Shown: in pieces, positions 33,188 through 44,300 of the stretch
Position numbering within the stretch: the stretch's first letter is position 1
How the letters are laid out: each line of letters opens with the position of its first letter
Source: Isoetes taiwanensis
Lineage: Eukaryota; Streptophyta; Lycopodiopsida; Isoetales; Isoetaceae
Assembly: GCA_021234155.1 (NCBI GenBank)
Contig: JAJEKV010000002.1
Span: 39,047,841 to 39,111,840, forward strand
Length of the DNA stretch: 64,000 bases
Direction: 5' to 3'
Translations under genes and position numbers: made by a program
The notes under the pieces: generated by a model
The model's database searches: none
What the model was told of the DNA's origin: nothing
The model's input: only the letters and a program-made list of their open reading frames with translations

Positions 33188-35652
33188 TTGCTTCAGATGA
33201 AATCATTCTGTCAGGATTTCACCTCCTTCTACCTCTCCCTTCTCAAAATTGGTCAGCATCAATCTGTGAAGAGCTTCAATGAAAAGATGAAGAAAGTTAA
33301 GGATTGGGTGAAGAAATGGGGTAAGGATTTAGCTCAGAAAAGAAAAGCTATTAAGATTAGCTTTATGGAACAGATTAAAGAAGTTAGATCTCTCATTGAG
33401 AGCAACCCTAATGAGGACTCCTTGCATATGAAAGAAGAGCAGCTGGAAATCCAGATCAAGACTTTGGAAGAGCACCAGGTTAGGGGCATGGCCCTTAGAA
33501 GCAAGATCAAAATGTACAATCAGCTGGACCATGAAAGTTCTAAAATGTTTTTTAGAGTAGCAAGGAACAGGTTAATCAACAATTCCATTACCCAGCTGGA
33601 AACTGATCAGGGATCTACACACACTGATGAAAGTGAGATTGCCTCTGCATTCTACAAGTTCTACACAGATCTCTTCAGGGAGGAAATGATTGAGGATAGC
33701 AAAATGCAAGAGGTCTTTGATGTTATAGGGCCCCCCAATGAAGTGATGGAGGATGAATGGATTGAGGTCCCTGACCTCCCTGAAATTTTTGAAACCCTTA
33801 AAAAAATGAAACATGGGAAAAGTCCAGGTATTGATGGTTTCCAACCAGAATTCTTTGTGAAATTCTGGCCTATTATGAAGGATGACATTATCCACTTTAT
33901 CCAGGGGATTTGGAGAGCTAAAACTATTTATCCCACTTACAATGTTGGAGTGATCTCCCTCATTCCTAAGACTGATTCCCCCTCCAAGACTAATGAGTGG
34001 CGTCCTATTTCTTTAACCACCACTCTTTACAAATTGGTTGCTAAAATCATTGGAAGAATGGTGGTGCACCTTCAAAACAATATAAATGCTTGTCAATCTG
34101 CCTTCTTACCTAACAGATCTATCTTGGACAACTATATAGCTGCTAATGAAGCTCTCCATTGGAATAAGTTGTCCAAGCAAGGCTGTATTCTTCTTAAATT
34201 GGACTTTAGAAGGGCCTATGATTGTATATCCTGGAAATTCCTTGAAAAGTCCCTCAGTCATATAGGCATTCACCCTTATCTTATTAAGCTTATCATGGGT
34301 GTGAACCAGAATGCTTCTTCCTGTGTCCTCATTAATGGAGCTCCTACTGATTTCTTCCCAATTCAAAGAGGAGTGAGGCAAGGGTGCCCTTTGGCCCCTT
34401 ATCTCTTTATCATTGCTGCTGAAATTCTCTCCAAAATGGTTTCCTCCTATTAGGATAGGGGTTTGATCCAAGGCCTTCAAATGCCCCAATGTGATAAACA
34501 ATTGTCCATTCTTCAGTATGCTGATGATACTTTCATCATGATTAAAGCTGATAACACTGGTTTGGACAATCTCATGGACTGCATAACTAAGTTTGGAGCT
34601 GCCTCTGGAATCCATCTAAACTATGTTAAGTGTTCCATTCTTTCTGATAGCCCCTACCCTCATCTCAATACACATGATATCAATTTTGTTCTTGAGGGTC
34701 AATACCTGACTCTTTTGGGACTTCCCCTTGTGCTCACATATCTCACAAGGTGGCTTGGCAACCTCTGATTAACAGGATCCGTAAAAAGCTTTTACTGCTT
34801 AAAGGATCTCTTTCCCTGGCTGGCAGAATTCTAATTGCAAATTATGTTCTGGCCAGCAGCCATGTGTACTTCTCCTCTGCCTTGATTGCGGATAAAGCCT
34901 CTTACAACAAGATTGAGCAATGTATTAAAGAAAACATTTGGCAAGGGACCCATTTGTCTTCTTGGGATGAGCTCACCCATAGCAGGAAAGCTGGAGGTCT
35001 GGGCTGTAAATCCCTTTTTCTTCAGGCTCAGATCTTAGGTGCTAAAAATGTATGGAAAGCCATTTCTGGATTCCAATCCCCTACAATGGACTTCATTAGA
35101 TTCTGGTTTAACAAGAGTAAACCTCAGGGGAGTCCCACTTTAATGCACCAACTTTCAGATTCTGCTTTCTATGGTTTCAAGTGTGCTGCTAATACGTCTT
35201 CTCTTCTCAGGAGCATTTTTAAAGCTTGGGAGAAAGTGGCTAGTAAGTTCACTCATGATAAAGTCACTAATTTCGTTAGAGATACCTTTATTTTCTGGTC
35301 TCCTGTCTTAGCCCCACCTTCCTACTGTGCCATGGCTATTTGCCACCCTACCTGCTACAAGAAGTGGCACATGGCCAATATTTTACTTGTCAAAGACTTG
35401 ATTGATGAGCATGATAAGTGGATTCCTTGGGAGATAGTTAAAAGGAAAGTTGGGGGAGGGGTAACCAATAGATCTATTTATAAACAGGTTGTCCAGACAT
35501 ATTCTTCTATCCTGGGTAAGGATGGCAAGGGTGAGAGCCATTCTCCTTTGAACTGGTTCTTCAAAGTTAAAAGAAGTTACAAGGTCTCTAAAATCTGGTT
35601 GATAAAATTGCCCAGGAGCATCAAAGTGTTCAAAGTTTGCTTCACGCTATAG
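33188..35652 (+). pseudogene. LINE C reverse transcriptase and following region
   Basis: Blocks in order: GKSPGIDGFQPEFFVKFW, VISLIPKTDSPSKTNEW, LLKLDFRRAYDCISW, QRGVRQGCPLAPYLF, a TAG at 34451-34453, the catalytic ILQYADDTFIMI, then after a frameshift near 34745 SLAGRILIANYVLASSHVYF and KAGGLGCKSLFLQAQILGAK. The frame ends at 35652 in unrelated sequence. The family's RT is about 900 residues with its tail; this copy lacks the end. Not functional. Confidence 0.9.
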
Positions 35653-35861
35653 CTAGCTCAAAAATCGCGTGTGATTCAAACAAATATCCTCCAGTTCACA
35701 AAGAAATCTGAAACGAAGAAATTTGAAGATATGAGAAAACTTATCTAATTTCTTTTCTAATGCAGCATCCAATATCTTTAGGCAGGAAAAAGACTCTGTT
35801 ACTGGTGAATAAAGCGTTGGAGGTGCGTTCCCTCTGAATAAATCCTTCCCATCTGTTTGTT

Positions 35862-36285
35862 TGGAATTTGAGTTAAGTCACCGAATCTAAACCTGGCAGT
35901 TACTATACTATTTTTGGCACTTACTATAATATTGGAATTTGAGTTAAGTCACCGAATCTAAACCTGGCAGTTACTATACTATTTTTGGCACTTACTATAA
36001 TATTTTTAGCAATCATTACGCTCATGGCACAATTTGGTGCCAGCCTCGCACCACAAAAGGAGGGGATTGGGGGGACATGCCAAGTGGTCCACCACAAAAG
36101 GAGGGGATTGGGGGGACATGCCAAGTGGTCCACTATAACGTGCTTTGACCTATCCACAAAAGGAGTGGATTGGGGGGACATGCCAAGTGGTGATCACGCG
36201 TGACGCCAAGTGGTCCACTATAACGTGCTTTGACCTATCCACAAAAGGAGTGGATTGGGGGGACATGCCAAGTGGTGATCAACGT
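35862..36285 (+). repeat. Nested tandem monomers upstream of LINE-B
   Basis: Two 71 bp units (GAGTTAAGTCACCGAATC, starting near 35862 and 35933) are followed by two 41 bp units (CACAAAAGGAGGGGATTGGG, near 36050 and 36091) and two longer units that open with TATAACGTGCTTTGACCTAT (near 36134 and 36220). They end about 260 bp before the first LINE-B ATG. Tandem 5' monomers acting as internal promoters are known from some L1 families; here that role is inferred from position only. Confidence 0.8.
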
Positions 36286-36548
36286 ACGCCGGTTAGATAC
36301 TAAGCTCTTGTTCGCAGGCTACAGAGCAAAAGATCTAATAGCCCAGCCTCCAACTCCTTCCCACTCCAAAAGAATTCCGGCAACAACCGGAATTGAGCCC
36401 CCCACCCATAGGGTTGAACCCCTCCAAACCCCCCCATGCCAACCACTAAGGGCGAGCACTCTTTGTGATTCCTTTTCAATCTTTGAATCCCTTCCTGCGC
36501 ATTTCTAATTCACTCCGGAGTGCTCGAAAGTTGTAGGCCTCACAAACG

Positions 36549-37165
36549 ATGGAGGGGAATCTGCATGCGCTAAAGAAGCGGGCACGTAATGGCGAGGGCT
36601 CCTCCCCCTCGGAGTACATCACACAGAGAGAGGCAATACATGCCCTGGAGGGAAAGATGAATGCCATTCAGGACAAGCTGACAGGTGTGGAGATGCAAAG
36701 GGACACCCAACCGACAACTATTCTCAAGAAACAGTTGGCGAAAGAAAAAGAATGTATTTCGACGCTTGAAAAACGCATTAGGCCACTGGATGACCGCTTT
36801 GGGCTGGCTGACTTTGAGCTCAAACAAGCACGCGATACTGTCGCCCAGCTAATAAGTGAATTGAAGCGATGTCCTGCACCCTGAGGGATGCAATTCGACG
36901 TCTAAATCAGCTCTAGAAAAGAGCGACTGCAAAAAGTCAAGAGGCAAAGACACCAGGCTTTCGGCCCCTTGAGAAAAAGGATGACCGAAGTTCCGGAGGA
37001 GATGTATGATCTGCGCATGATGCAGATGAAACGCACAAGTACAAAGTACCACCACAGGGCAACACCATCACCATGCCCAATACAGGAGGCGAGAGGTTGC
37101 ACAAGGAATTAGACGGGTCGCCAGCGAGGAGAAGGACCGCCCGGGCCTCGTCGGTGAACATTGCG
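36549..37165 (+). pseudogene. LINE-B ORF1, N-terminal coiled-coil part
   Basis: The ATG at 36549 opens a 111-codon frame with a coiled coil (ITQREAIHALEGKMNAIQDK, KEKECISTLEKRIRPLDDRF), like the trimerising helix of L1 ORF1 proteins. A stop at 36884 and a shift lead into a frame ending LHKELDGSPARRRTARASSV then NI at the insertion point. The DNA insert 37166-37871 separates it from the RNA-binding part. Confidence 0.8.
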
Positions 37166-37871
37166 AGGGGATAGGTTCATGCGACGCGAAATCTAAATTC
37201 TCGGACGTATAAAGTTAAAAAATCATTATTTTTTTTGAAAAAAATGTATTTTACGTATTTTTAGTCGCCGGCCCGGAAAAAAAATTTTGCGCGTCTGCGA
37301 AACCTTCGCATTTTCGCGTGCGAAAGTTTTTTCGGCGACGTGAAATAAATAAAAAACCAGCGTCGGGGAAAAAGCCGTTAAACTTACGCCAAAATAGAAG
37401 GTTTCACAGCGCAGCGGTTTTCAAATTTCAAATTAAAAAAAAAAAAAATTTTGCGTCTGTGAAAAAATTTCAGTTTTGAAATCACGCGGTTTATAGGATT
37501 TCGGCGTCGCGTGAAATTCAAATTTCAAATTGATGACGCGGAAAAAAATAATAAAACATTCACGTATCGCGGTTTTTCTTGTTCGCTGCAGACATTGAAA
37601 AACTTTCGGCGGCGACGCAAAAAACAAAGAGGGTTTAAAGCGTGACGGGGAAAAAAAATTTGCGCGTCACAGACGAAAACCTTCGGTTTTTCGCGACGCT
37701 GTAAAAAAACTTTCACAGACGCGAATTAGATGTTTTCGCGTACGCGAAAATCTTCTGACGCTGAAATTTTTTTTTGCCGTATTTTATACGTTTTATATGG
37801 CAAATATGTGCCGCATCATACAATTCATACCTATTCCGTATAAAACGTACAGTGCATTGAACCTATCCCTG
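37166..37871. mobile_element. Non-autonomous Mutator-like element with CpG-rich interior, inside LINE-B ORF1
   Basis: The terminal inverted repeat core GGGATAGGTTCA (37168-37179) is matched by TGAACCTATCCC (37858-37869). Similarity extends inwards (CGTATAAAG on the left, CTTTATACG-like on the right). A near-perfect 10 bp target duplication, GAACATTGCG (37156-37165) and GAACATTGTG (37872-37881), flanks it. Removing the element and one duplication restores the LINE frame as SVN-I-VVRGLP. No ORF is present. The interior is full of CG dinucleotides (TCGCG, GGCGACG, GCGTCGCG), unlike the methylation-depleted surroundings. Confidence 0.88.
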
Positions 37872-38549
37872 GAACATTGTGGTTCGGGGCTTGCCTGAAG
37901 AACAGGGGGAAGATCTCCCAGCTAAGCTCCATGCCCTGATATTGGCAAGGCTCCAATTGCAGCACTTGACAGTAAGAAACCCGACCAGAGTCGGAGGGCC
38001 AAGCATGAGACCTCGACTAGGTAAACTCACAGTGCTCGACCAGGCATCGAAGACGTTGATGTTGCAGCGCGCTAGTCGCTTGAAGGGGACATCGGTGTAC
38101 TTAGACATGGATCTGACCCCGGCTCAACAGAAGGAGAGGCAGGAGGAGTTCGCAAAGATTAGACAGGTCAGGCAGACAGGGGGATCGGCAGGCCTGGTGA
38201 ATGGCAAGATGAAGGTATTTGTGCACAGTGGCAGAAGCGGCGACCAGGGGACCAAGCACTTCTGGATCCCCCACCTCCAGAATGGCGGATCATACACAGC
38301 AGCCAGGACCAAGTACCCGGGCACCACCCACAACAGCAGAGCCGGACATGAGAGCCCCGACACCTGCCAATGGCCCAACTCCTGCAGCCTCCATGGGGAC
38401 TGGGATAGGGCAGTCACCACAGATAGCATAGGAAGAGTGCCTTCGCATTGTATCGTGGAACTGTAGGGGATTTCCCTGGAAGCGCGGCGAGGGCATTGCT
38501 GAAATTGCTACAGGCATGGACATCATCTTCTTGCAAGAGACATGGGAAC
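37872..38549 (+). pseudogene. LINE-B ORF1 C-terminal domain and start of the endonuclease
   Basis: The frame resumes as VVRGLPEEQGEDLPAKL and continues RNPTRVGGPSMRPRLGKL, RASRLKGTSVYLDMDLTPAQ and GGSAGLVNGKMKVF, the RNA-recognition and C-terminal pattern of animal-like L1 ORF1 proteins. A Pro/Thr/Ser-rich tail follows. In another frame (from about 38440) the endonuclease begins IVSWNCRGFPWKRG and DIIFLQETWEQG before the second insert cuts it. Confidence 0.85.
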
Positions 38550-39242
38550 AGGGTAGCCCTTAAGGACAAAAGTTCGCCAAAAGGCTATATTTTAAGGGTA
38601 TTAAAAATTTTTTACACTATAGTTTAGTAGGGTCTGTTATAAATGAAAGAATAAAAATTAGCCAGCTTTTCTATAAACAAATCTTGCTACACCTGCAAAT
38701 TCGCCACATCTACTAAGCAGCACAACTGTGGATTCGCCCTACCTTCTACCCTCATTCTGAAAGATTTCTCAAGGAATCGCCTAATATTCTAGGTTTCTTC
38801 GTAACCTAATTTATTCACCATGTCCATCCAGGTGCATAGTTTTAAGAGCTACTTTTATGGATATTATAGTGCAAATCAAACTTCTAAGAATGCATTGGAG
38901 AGGATTTTTTTAATAGACCTCCCTTTTCATAGATTTGTTTTATCTATACGGATAAAGTCATTTGCAATGGTTAAATTGTGGTATTCCATCATGCAACTAT
39001 AGTTATTATGTATTTGTGCCTTTGATGAATATGGGTGATTAAAATTCCCTTACTTAAATTGCACTTGAGAAAAAAAAGACACTTAAATCTTGTCGGAATA
39101 ATGTTGATTATGATTTGCCTAGATTTCTATAAAAAACATTGATGTCTAAAAAATATTCGCCAACGTAACTAATCTCATAACTGTATTATTCGCAAGACCT
39201 TCTAAATTATGTCTAGACAAATTTGGCCTTAAGGGCAACACT
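38550..39242. mobile_element. Mutator-like MITE, AGGGTTGCCCTTAAGG family, inside LINE-B
   Basis: It starts AGGGTAGCCCTTAAGG and ends CCTTAAGGGCAACACT, giving inverted termini of the family described at 46713. LINE-B lies on both sides, but the endonuclease remainder and front of the RT are gone and no flanking duplication is visible. Insertion and deletion, or recombination between two copies, took place here. The AT-rich interior has no gene. Confidence 0.8.
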
Positions 39243-40570
39243 GGACCTGTTGTGGCAACGCTTGCAGGAGCTACATGTCCCACAGGATTTGCAGAATGCC
39301 ATCTACCGGCTCTATGACGGAATATATGCCACTTTGCCTGCGTCAGACCACCGGGTGAACAGCACCATAGGTGTTAAACAAGGATGCATGTTATCTCCAA
39401 CGTTTTTTGGACTCTGTATTGACAAGTTGGAGACCTGGATGTAAGAACATGGAGGTGGTGGCCCGCAGTTGCCAGAGGCATATACAGTACAACAGTTGCT
39501 CTATGCAGACGATCTGGGCTTATTGTCCCATACAGCTAGGAGTATGCAGGAACATTTGGATGCTCTCAGTCAATTCAGTGACATAGCAGGAATGACAGTC
39601 AGCCAGCAGAAAACCAAGTTGTTGCCAATCCTGTCTGCGCAGCATGATATCCCAGACTTCTATTACAGAGGACAAAGGATGGAAGTTGTAAGGACCTTTA
39701 AGTATCTGGGAATCGATTTCTCTACTAACATGCTATGGGATGACTGTGTAGAAAGAAGGGCCAGCGCGGGATGGAAAGCCCAGAATAGCTGTTACAGAAT
39801 AGATCTCTGCGATTGGGCACGCAAAGCACACCTGTTTCGAGCACTCGTGGAACCAGTATTGTTGTATGGGGTAGAGGTCTGGGGGCCAACGGTTAGCAAG
39901 GGTACTTGGGATAAGCTAGAGAGAGTACAGAAGGCTTTCCTGACATACAGCCTAGGCGTCAAGGACATGGTGCCTTATCTGATTTTGCTGTATGAGACTG
40001 GCTTTTGGCCCTTGCAGCATTCTGCTATGCGCAGGCACCTTGCGTATTTCCATAAGATTGACAGAATGGATGCACAACGTCTTCCTCCATGGGCTCTATT
40101 ATTGGCACAAGGGCCACAACATCTGAAGAGAGTGTGGCAGGAGCATTGTAGGGGATGGTTCGCAAGATGGTCCATAGACTATCAACACATTATGGATATG
40201 TCGGATATCGCGGAGCAGGAGCTGCATTTGAATGAGCACTTTGCTGCCTCTCTGGGATGCGCCCACTCTTGCAAACCCCAAAACAGAGCACTACCACACG
40301 CAGGTTAATCCGTCGCTTGAACATGGCCCCCACCAGTATTTGAAGGCACACATCTCTACCAAGAAACGGAGAGCTATAGCTGCAATAAGGACAGGGTCCC
40401 ACCATCTCAGAATTGAGACAGGCCGCTGGGGTACGGATGGAGGGCAGGGAATCCCCCGGCATGAGAGATTATGCCAGTGCTGTCACATGCAGATAGTAGA
40501 AGATGAACACCATGCTCTGCCCAGCATATGCACACATCCGAGCAGCTCATGCCGATCTCAGATGCTCTGA
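39243..40570 (+). pseudogene. LINE-B reverse transcriptase (second half) and zinc-knuckle tail
   Basis: Reads LDLLWQRLQELHVPQDLQ, VKQGCMLSPTFFGLCID, a TAA at 39442-39444, then LLYADDLGLLSHT with the catalytic ADD, SQQKTKLLPI and FKYLGIDFSTNM. The long post-RT region follows (LVEPVLLYGVEVWGPTVS), and after a shift near 40240 the tail IRTGSHHLRIETGRW with CQCCHMQIVEDEHHALPSIC. It lacks about the first half of the RT. The VEVWG/LYG module is typical of non-plant-L1 LINE clades, so LINE-B and LINE A/C belong to different lineages. Confidence 0.88.
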
Positions 40571-40885
40571 GATAGCAATTCATCAACTGCTGGCTTCGCC
40601 AATGGTTGCACATCTCGCATCCTACATTCTGCAAGTCTCCACCGTCAGGGAGTCCCTCACAGCACAGGGAATTTGAGCGCCTAGATAGGGCCTCTCAATG
40701 CCTACTACAAGGGTTTTTCCTCCCACATGGGGGGTTTTTTCATCCCAGTGGTAGAGACACATTATACAGGGTTTCTGTGGTTTTCTTTTGTGTTTGGAAA
40801 CTTTCCGCTATATTGTATCACCGTCTCATAGGCCAGTCGACCTCCGTGGACGTTAAAATATACTTCCTTCCTTCCTTCCTTCCTA

Positions 40886-41376
40886 TAAACTCTAGCATAC
40901 ATATGAAAAGAATAAAAAACCACCCCGTCCTGTTAATGCATGTGGTTTTGACAGGTTCCACAGGATGAAGCCCCCTTGTGGATGATTTCCTGCGACGGCC
41001 CAAGCACTTGTAACAAAATGACATGTTCCAATCTCAATCTAGCTCCACAACCTCTGTCATGAAAAGCTCTGCATAAAAAGCTTCTATTATGTTTCTTTCG
41101 TTGTCCTGACATGACCACCATTTGTTTTTGTGGCTACATGTTAATAAAGCATCTCTTGCCATGTGGATTGAGGCATTTGTGCAGGTTGTATTCCAACATC
41201 ATTACAATTAGTAATCCCTATTCGTAGAAATGGTGAGAGATAAGATTTATAAGGGTTTTAAAGAAGTTAGAGAACATACATACATGTAAGAAGAAGAGGA
41301 GAATGAATTTTACAAGATTATATTAAAGATATATTCTTACTAAGGTCTATAGATATTAATTGGAATAATCAAATTC
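40886..41376. other. 3' flank of the minus-strand gene; no gene seen
   Basis: Probably contains the 3' untranslated region of the neighbouring minus-strand gene in its right part. No clear polyadenylation signal could be singled out. Confidence 0.5.
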
Positions 41377-44300
41377 TTATGTATTATGACTGTTATGTAT
41401 TGGTTGTTCTTTGCTTGATGATGCATCAAGTCCATTTGATGTGAATGATGGCTCTTCAGCCTTGGATTTAGTCTTATCCACATCGGTATTAAGATTGTCA
41501 AGGCTTGAATCCATCTGTTCTCGCATGTCTCTTGCAGTCTTTTCTATCTAAGAATTCATAAAAAAAATAGTAGTATTAATAAAGGTAACTAAAAGAATGT
41601 GATGAACCATATGCAAATGCAAATATCAAAATGAAAAATACATTCCAAATAATATGCCATTGAGAATAAGTGAACAATCCTAATCTTTTCCCTGCTCTCC
41701 ACCTTCTTGGCCCTTATAGGAGCTGGACAAAAAGAGATATGATACATATGTACCATTTCCTCAATGCTAACAATTTTATTGAGTTTCAGGACCCTATTCT
41801 TTTTTATCTTGGGCACGAGTGTGGGACCCTTTATAATGCTATAAAAATGGCACATCAAAGGCATCACAGATTCCAAACTAGTAAAGCCTTATAAATTCCT
41901 ACAGGTGGCCTAGTCCTGCTGATAGATGCAAGCAGAATTTCATATTTCTTCGGGCATCCCCACTAATCTTCCCCAAAATTGAATCCTTCATTCATTTGGC
42001 ATCTTTGGCATAAAACCTTGGTTACAAATGCCAAAAGATGGAAGATGGAATGGTTAACCCTAGTCTTATGAGAGGTGCTTAGGGGAATCAGAACATAAGG
42101 CTCATCTTTCCAAGATGCTCACCTTCCCAAGACATGCCTCTGTAAAATTAGCATTTGTGGAGTATAACCTCCCTGACCTATCTACCAGATCCATTGAGGA
42201 TTGCTTCTTCCCAAGCAATCCCGTGGACTGGAGAATATTCATTCTTCTTTGGAGAATGCGAAAGGGCCGAAATATCTTGATCTTTGACCAGGACCATAAA
42301 GTATTACCTGGCAGACAAACTATAGCATGAAATGGATACGTGAAGTGTACTATATCACTAATTTGAGTTTGAATTCTTTGCAGGAAATACCATGTTATTG
42401 TTTAAAAGACTCAAATGAGAGTGTACAAGTGAATGCCATGTGGCTGGACCAAGTTGGAGTAGCCTTTGGGACATATCATGGGTTCAGTGCCAATGTTCAA
42501 GTCAACACCATGTGGCTGGACCAATTTGGAGCAGCCTTTGGGACATATCATGGGGCTCAGTGCCAATGCAGGTGCTCATTTATCTAAAACTATGATACCA
42601 CGAGAGGCTTGATCTACTCAGCTGTTGATGGGAGTGGGCGCGTTACAAACTGTGTAATCTAAGTTATCTGATTGTATTTAAGGCATGCTCATCAATTTCA
42701 ATCGAGGGGCTGGTAAAAAAGACAAGGATGAAGACAAGAAGAGGAAGACATCTTGATATGTTGTAGATGATATGCTGTAGATTACTGCTACTATCCCAAA
42801 CTATATTTCAACTATGAAACTTTGGTCTATGTTTTATCTCAAATCTTATTATAGAGGGTTGCTTCTTTTCTTCTAATAAAAAAGAACCTGTACTTTTTTG
42901 ACTAGGATGTACACTGGTGTACATATTCTATACTAAATATAAATACTGCTTTCAATTAAAAAAAAAAAAAATCCGAATAGGAAGGTTTATCAAAGTTGTG
43001 AACTCCTTTTAAAATCTTTACCTAATTTATCTTCTTCCAAAATAGCTCATTAGCAATTTACAATAAATTTTGAAATAGTAAACTACATTTAATTTCTAAT
43101 TTCTATGCAGTATAGCTTTTGCTACGGTTTATATCTACGCCAATAGAAGGTTATGATACTTTATTCATCCCTATCTAGGAATTGCAAGATGACCTAAGGT
43201 TATGACTCAATGTTTCATCGTCTAGAAATGTATGGTATTGTAACTATTGCAATTGGTTGAGAAGCAGAAAAAAAACAATCAGAAGAAAGAAAAAGTGAAA
43301 GGGTAGCTTGGTGCCAGAACACTAACCAATAAATAAAAAACATGTTAAATTTTGGTTGCTAATTTGTGTTAAACTTTTTGGTTCAGGCTTTGGTGTTTGT
43401 GAATGTGTCTTTGGGTAAAAAATTCAAAATGTCTTACCTTTTCTATCACAATTTCTGCTTTTTTGGCATCCTTGTCAACCTCTCCAGCAATAACCTCCAC
43501 TGCCTCTGCAACATGTTCAACGGTTTTTGCCACATTTTCTGCAGTATACGCAATAGTTTCTACTTCCCCTGTAATGGAACTGAAGACAATGTCATACAAA
43601 ACAAGGTTGCAATCACTTTAAAAAGCAGCCATCATGGAAAAGTAGCACCTGTCTCAGCTCGGTTAGTAAACTACTATCCAACAGAATGTCCTAACTCATC
43701 CAGTACAAAATGCCATCTATATTTCATTTATAATGTACTCTAACTATACACCTATATAATTTAAATTGATGCATTAAGCATGGTCCATATAAATTGCTAA
43801 AGTGAGAGGTGTCTACTGAAAGTCCCAACAAACCACAGGAAAATAAAACAAGGATCTGCTGTAACTGGGTGTTCTCAACACTGCATCATCTCATGACGTC
43901 TTAAGCATGTTCCAGCTTTCATGCTATGAGTCGTCACCTATACTGCACATCTCAAACTTCAAATTTCATGCTAGAAGGAAAGACCTTATCATCTTCCTCT
44001 GTGTGCTTTATCTACTCCATATTAACAGTAGAATCATCTTTTACCACCCCAGGGTTTCTGGCTGTATGAAGTGATGATGGCTAGCCTGTTAGAATAAGGC
44101 CATCTAGAAGAAACAAAGAAGCATCTAAATCGAGCTACTAAAAAGGTATAGGTATATTAACATACATTATATGCAACTTACGACCCAGTTTGGTCTCTTT
44201 GTCCTTATTTGATCTCAGAAAGTTTATCTGAAACATACAACTCCACCCATGTATTGGCTGCATACTGAGTTACTGTGATGACAGTTCACCAACTTATATT

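Larger units (their letters stand above)
32431..35652 (+). mobile_element. LINE C, plant L1-type, truncated at both ends
   Basis: The copy starts inside the endonuclease and stops inside the zf-RVT part, so ORF1, the first dozen endonuclease codons and the 3' end are missing. It resembles LINE A in protein order and motifs but has its own sequence. Loss of both ends is unlike simple 5' truncation and suggests later deletion or rearrangement; the sequence to its right passes directly into tandem monomers. Confidence 0.9.
36290..40885 (+). mobile_element. LINE-B, longest copy, interrupted by two DNA elements and internally deleted
   Basis: Order: leader, coiled-coil ORF1, L1-type RNA-binding ORF1 domain, endonuclease start, then (after a large loss) the second half of the reverse transcriptase, the zinc knuckle, the GTGGACGTTAAAA 3' signature and a (TTCC)n tail at 40866-40884. 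The tail differs from the (TTCTA)n of its relatives. A 706 bp Mutator-like insert splits ORF1 and a second element sits where the rest of the endonuclease and the front of the RT should be. Family members at 15715, 20093 and 25210 share its 3' end. Confidence 0.9.

Noticed and set aside
37195-37860. CpG island promoter
   Set aside because: The block is bounded by terminal inverted repeats and a target duplication, so it is an insertion; no transcript start is implied.
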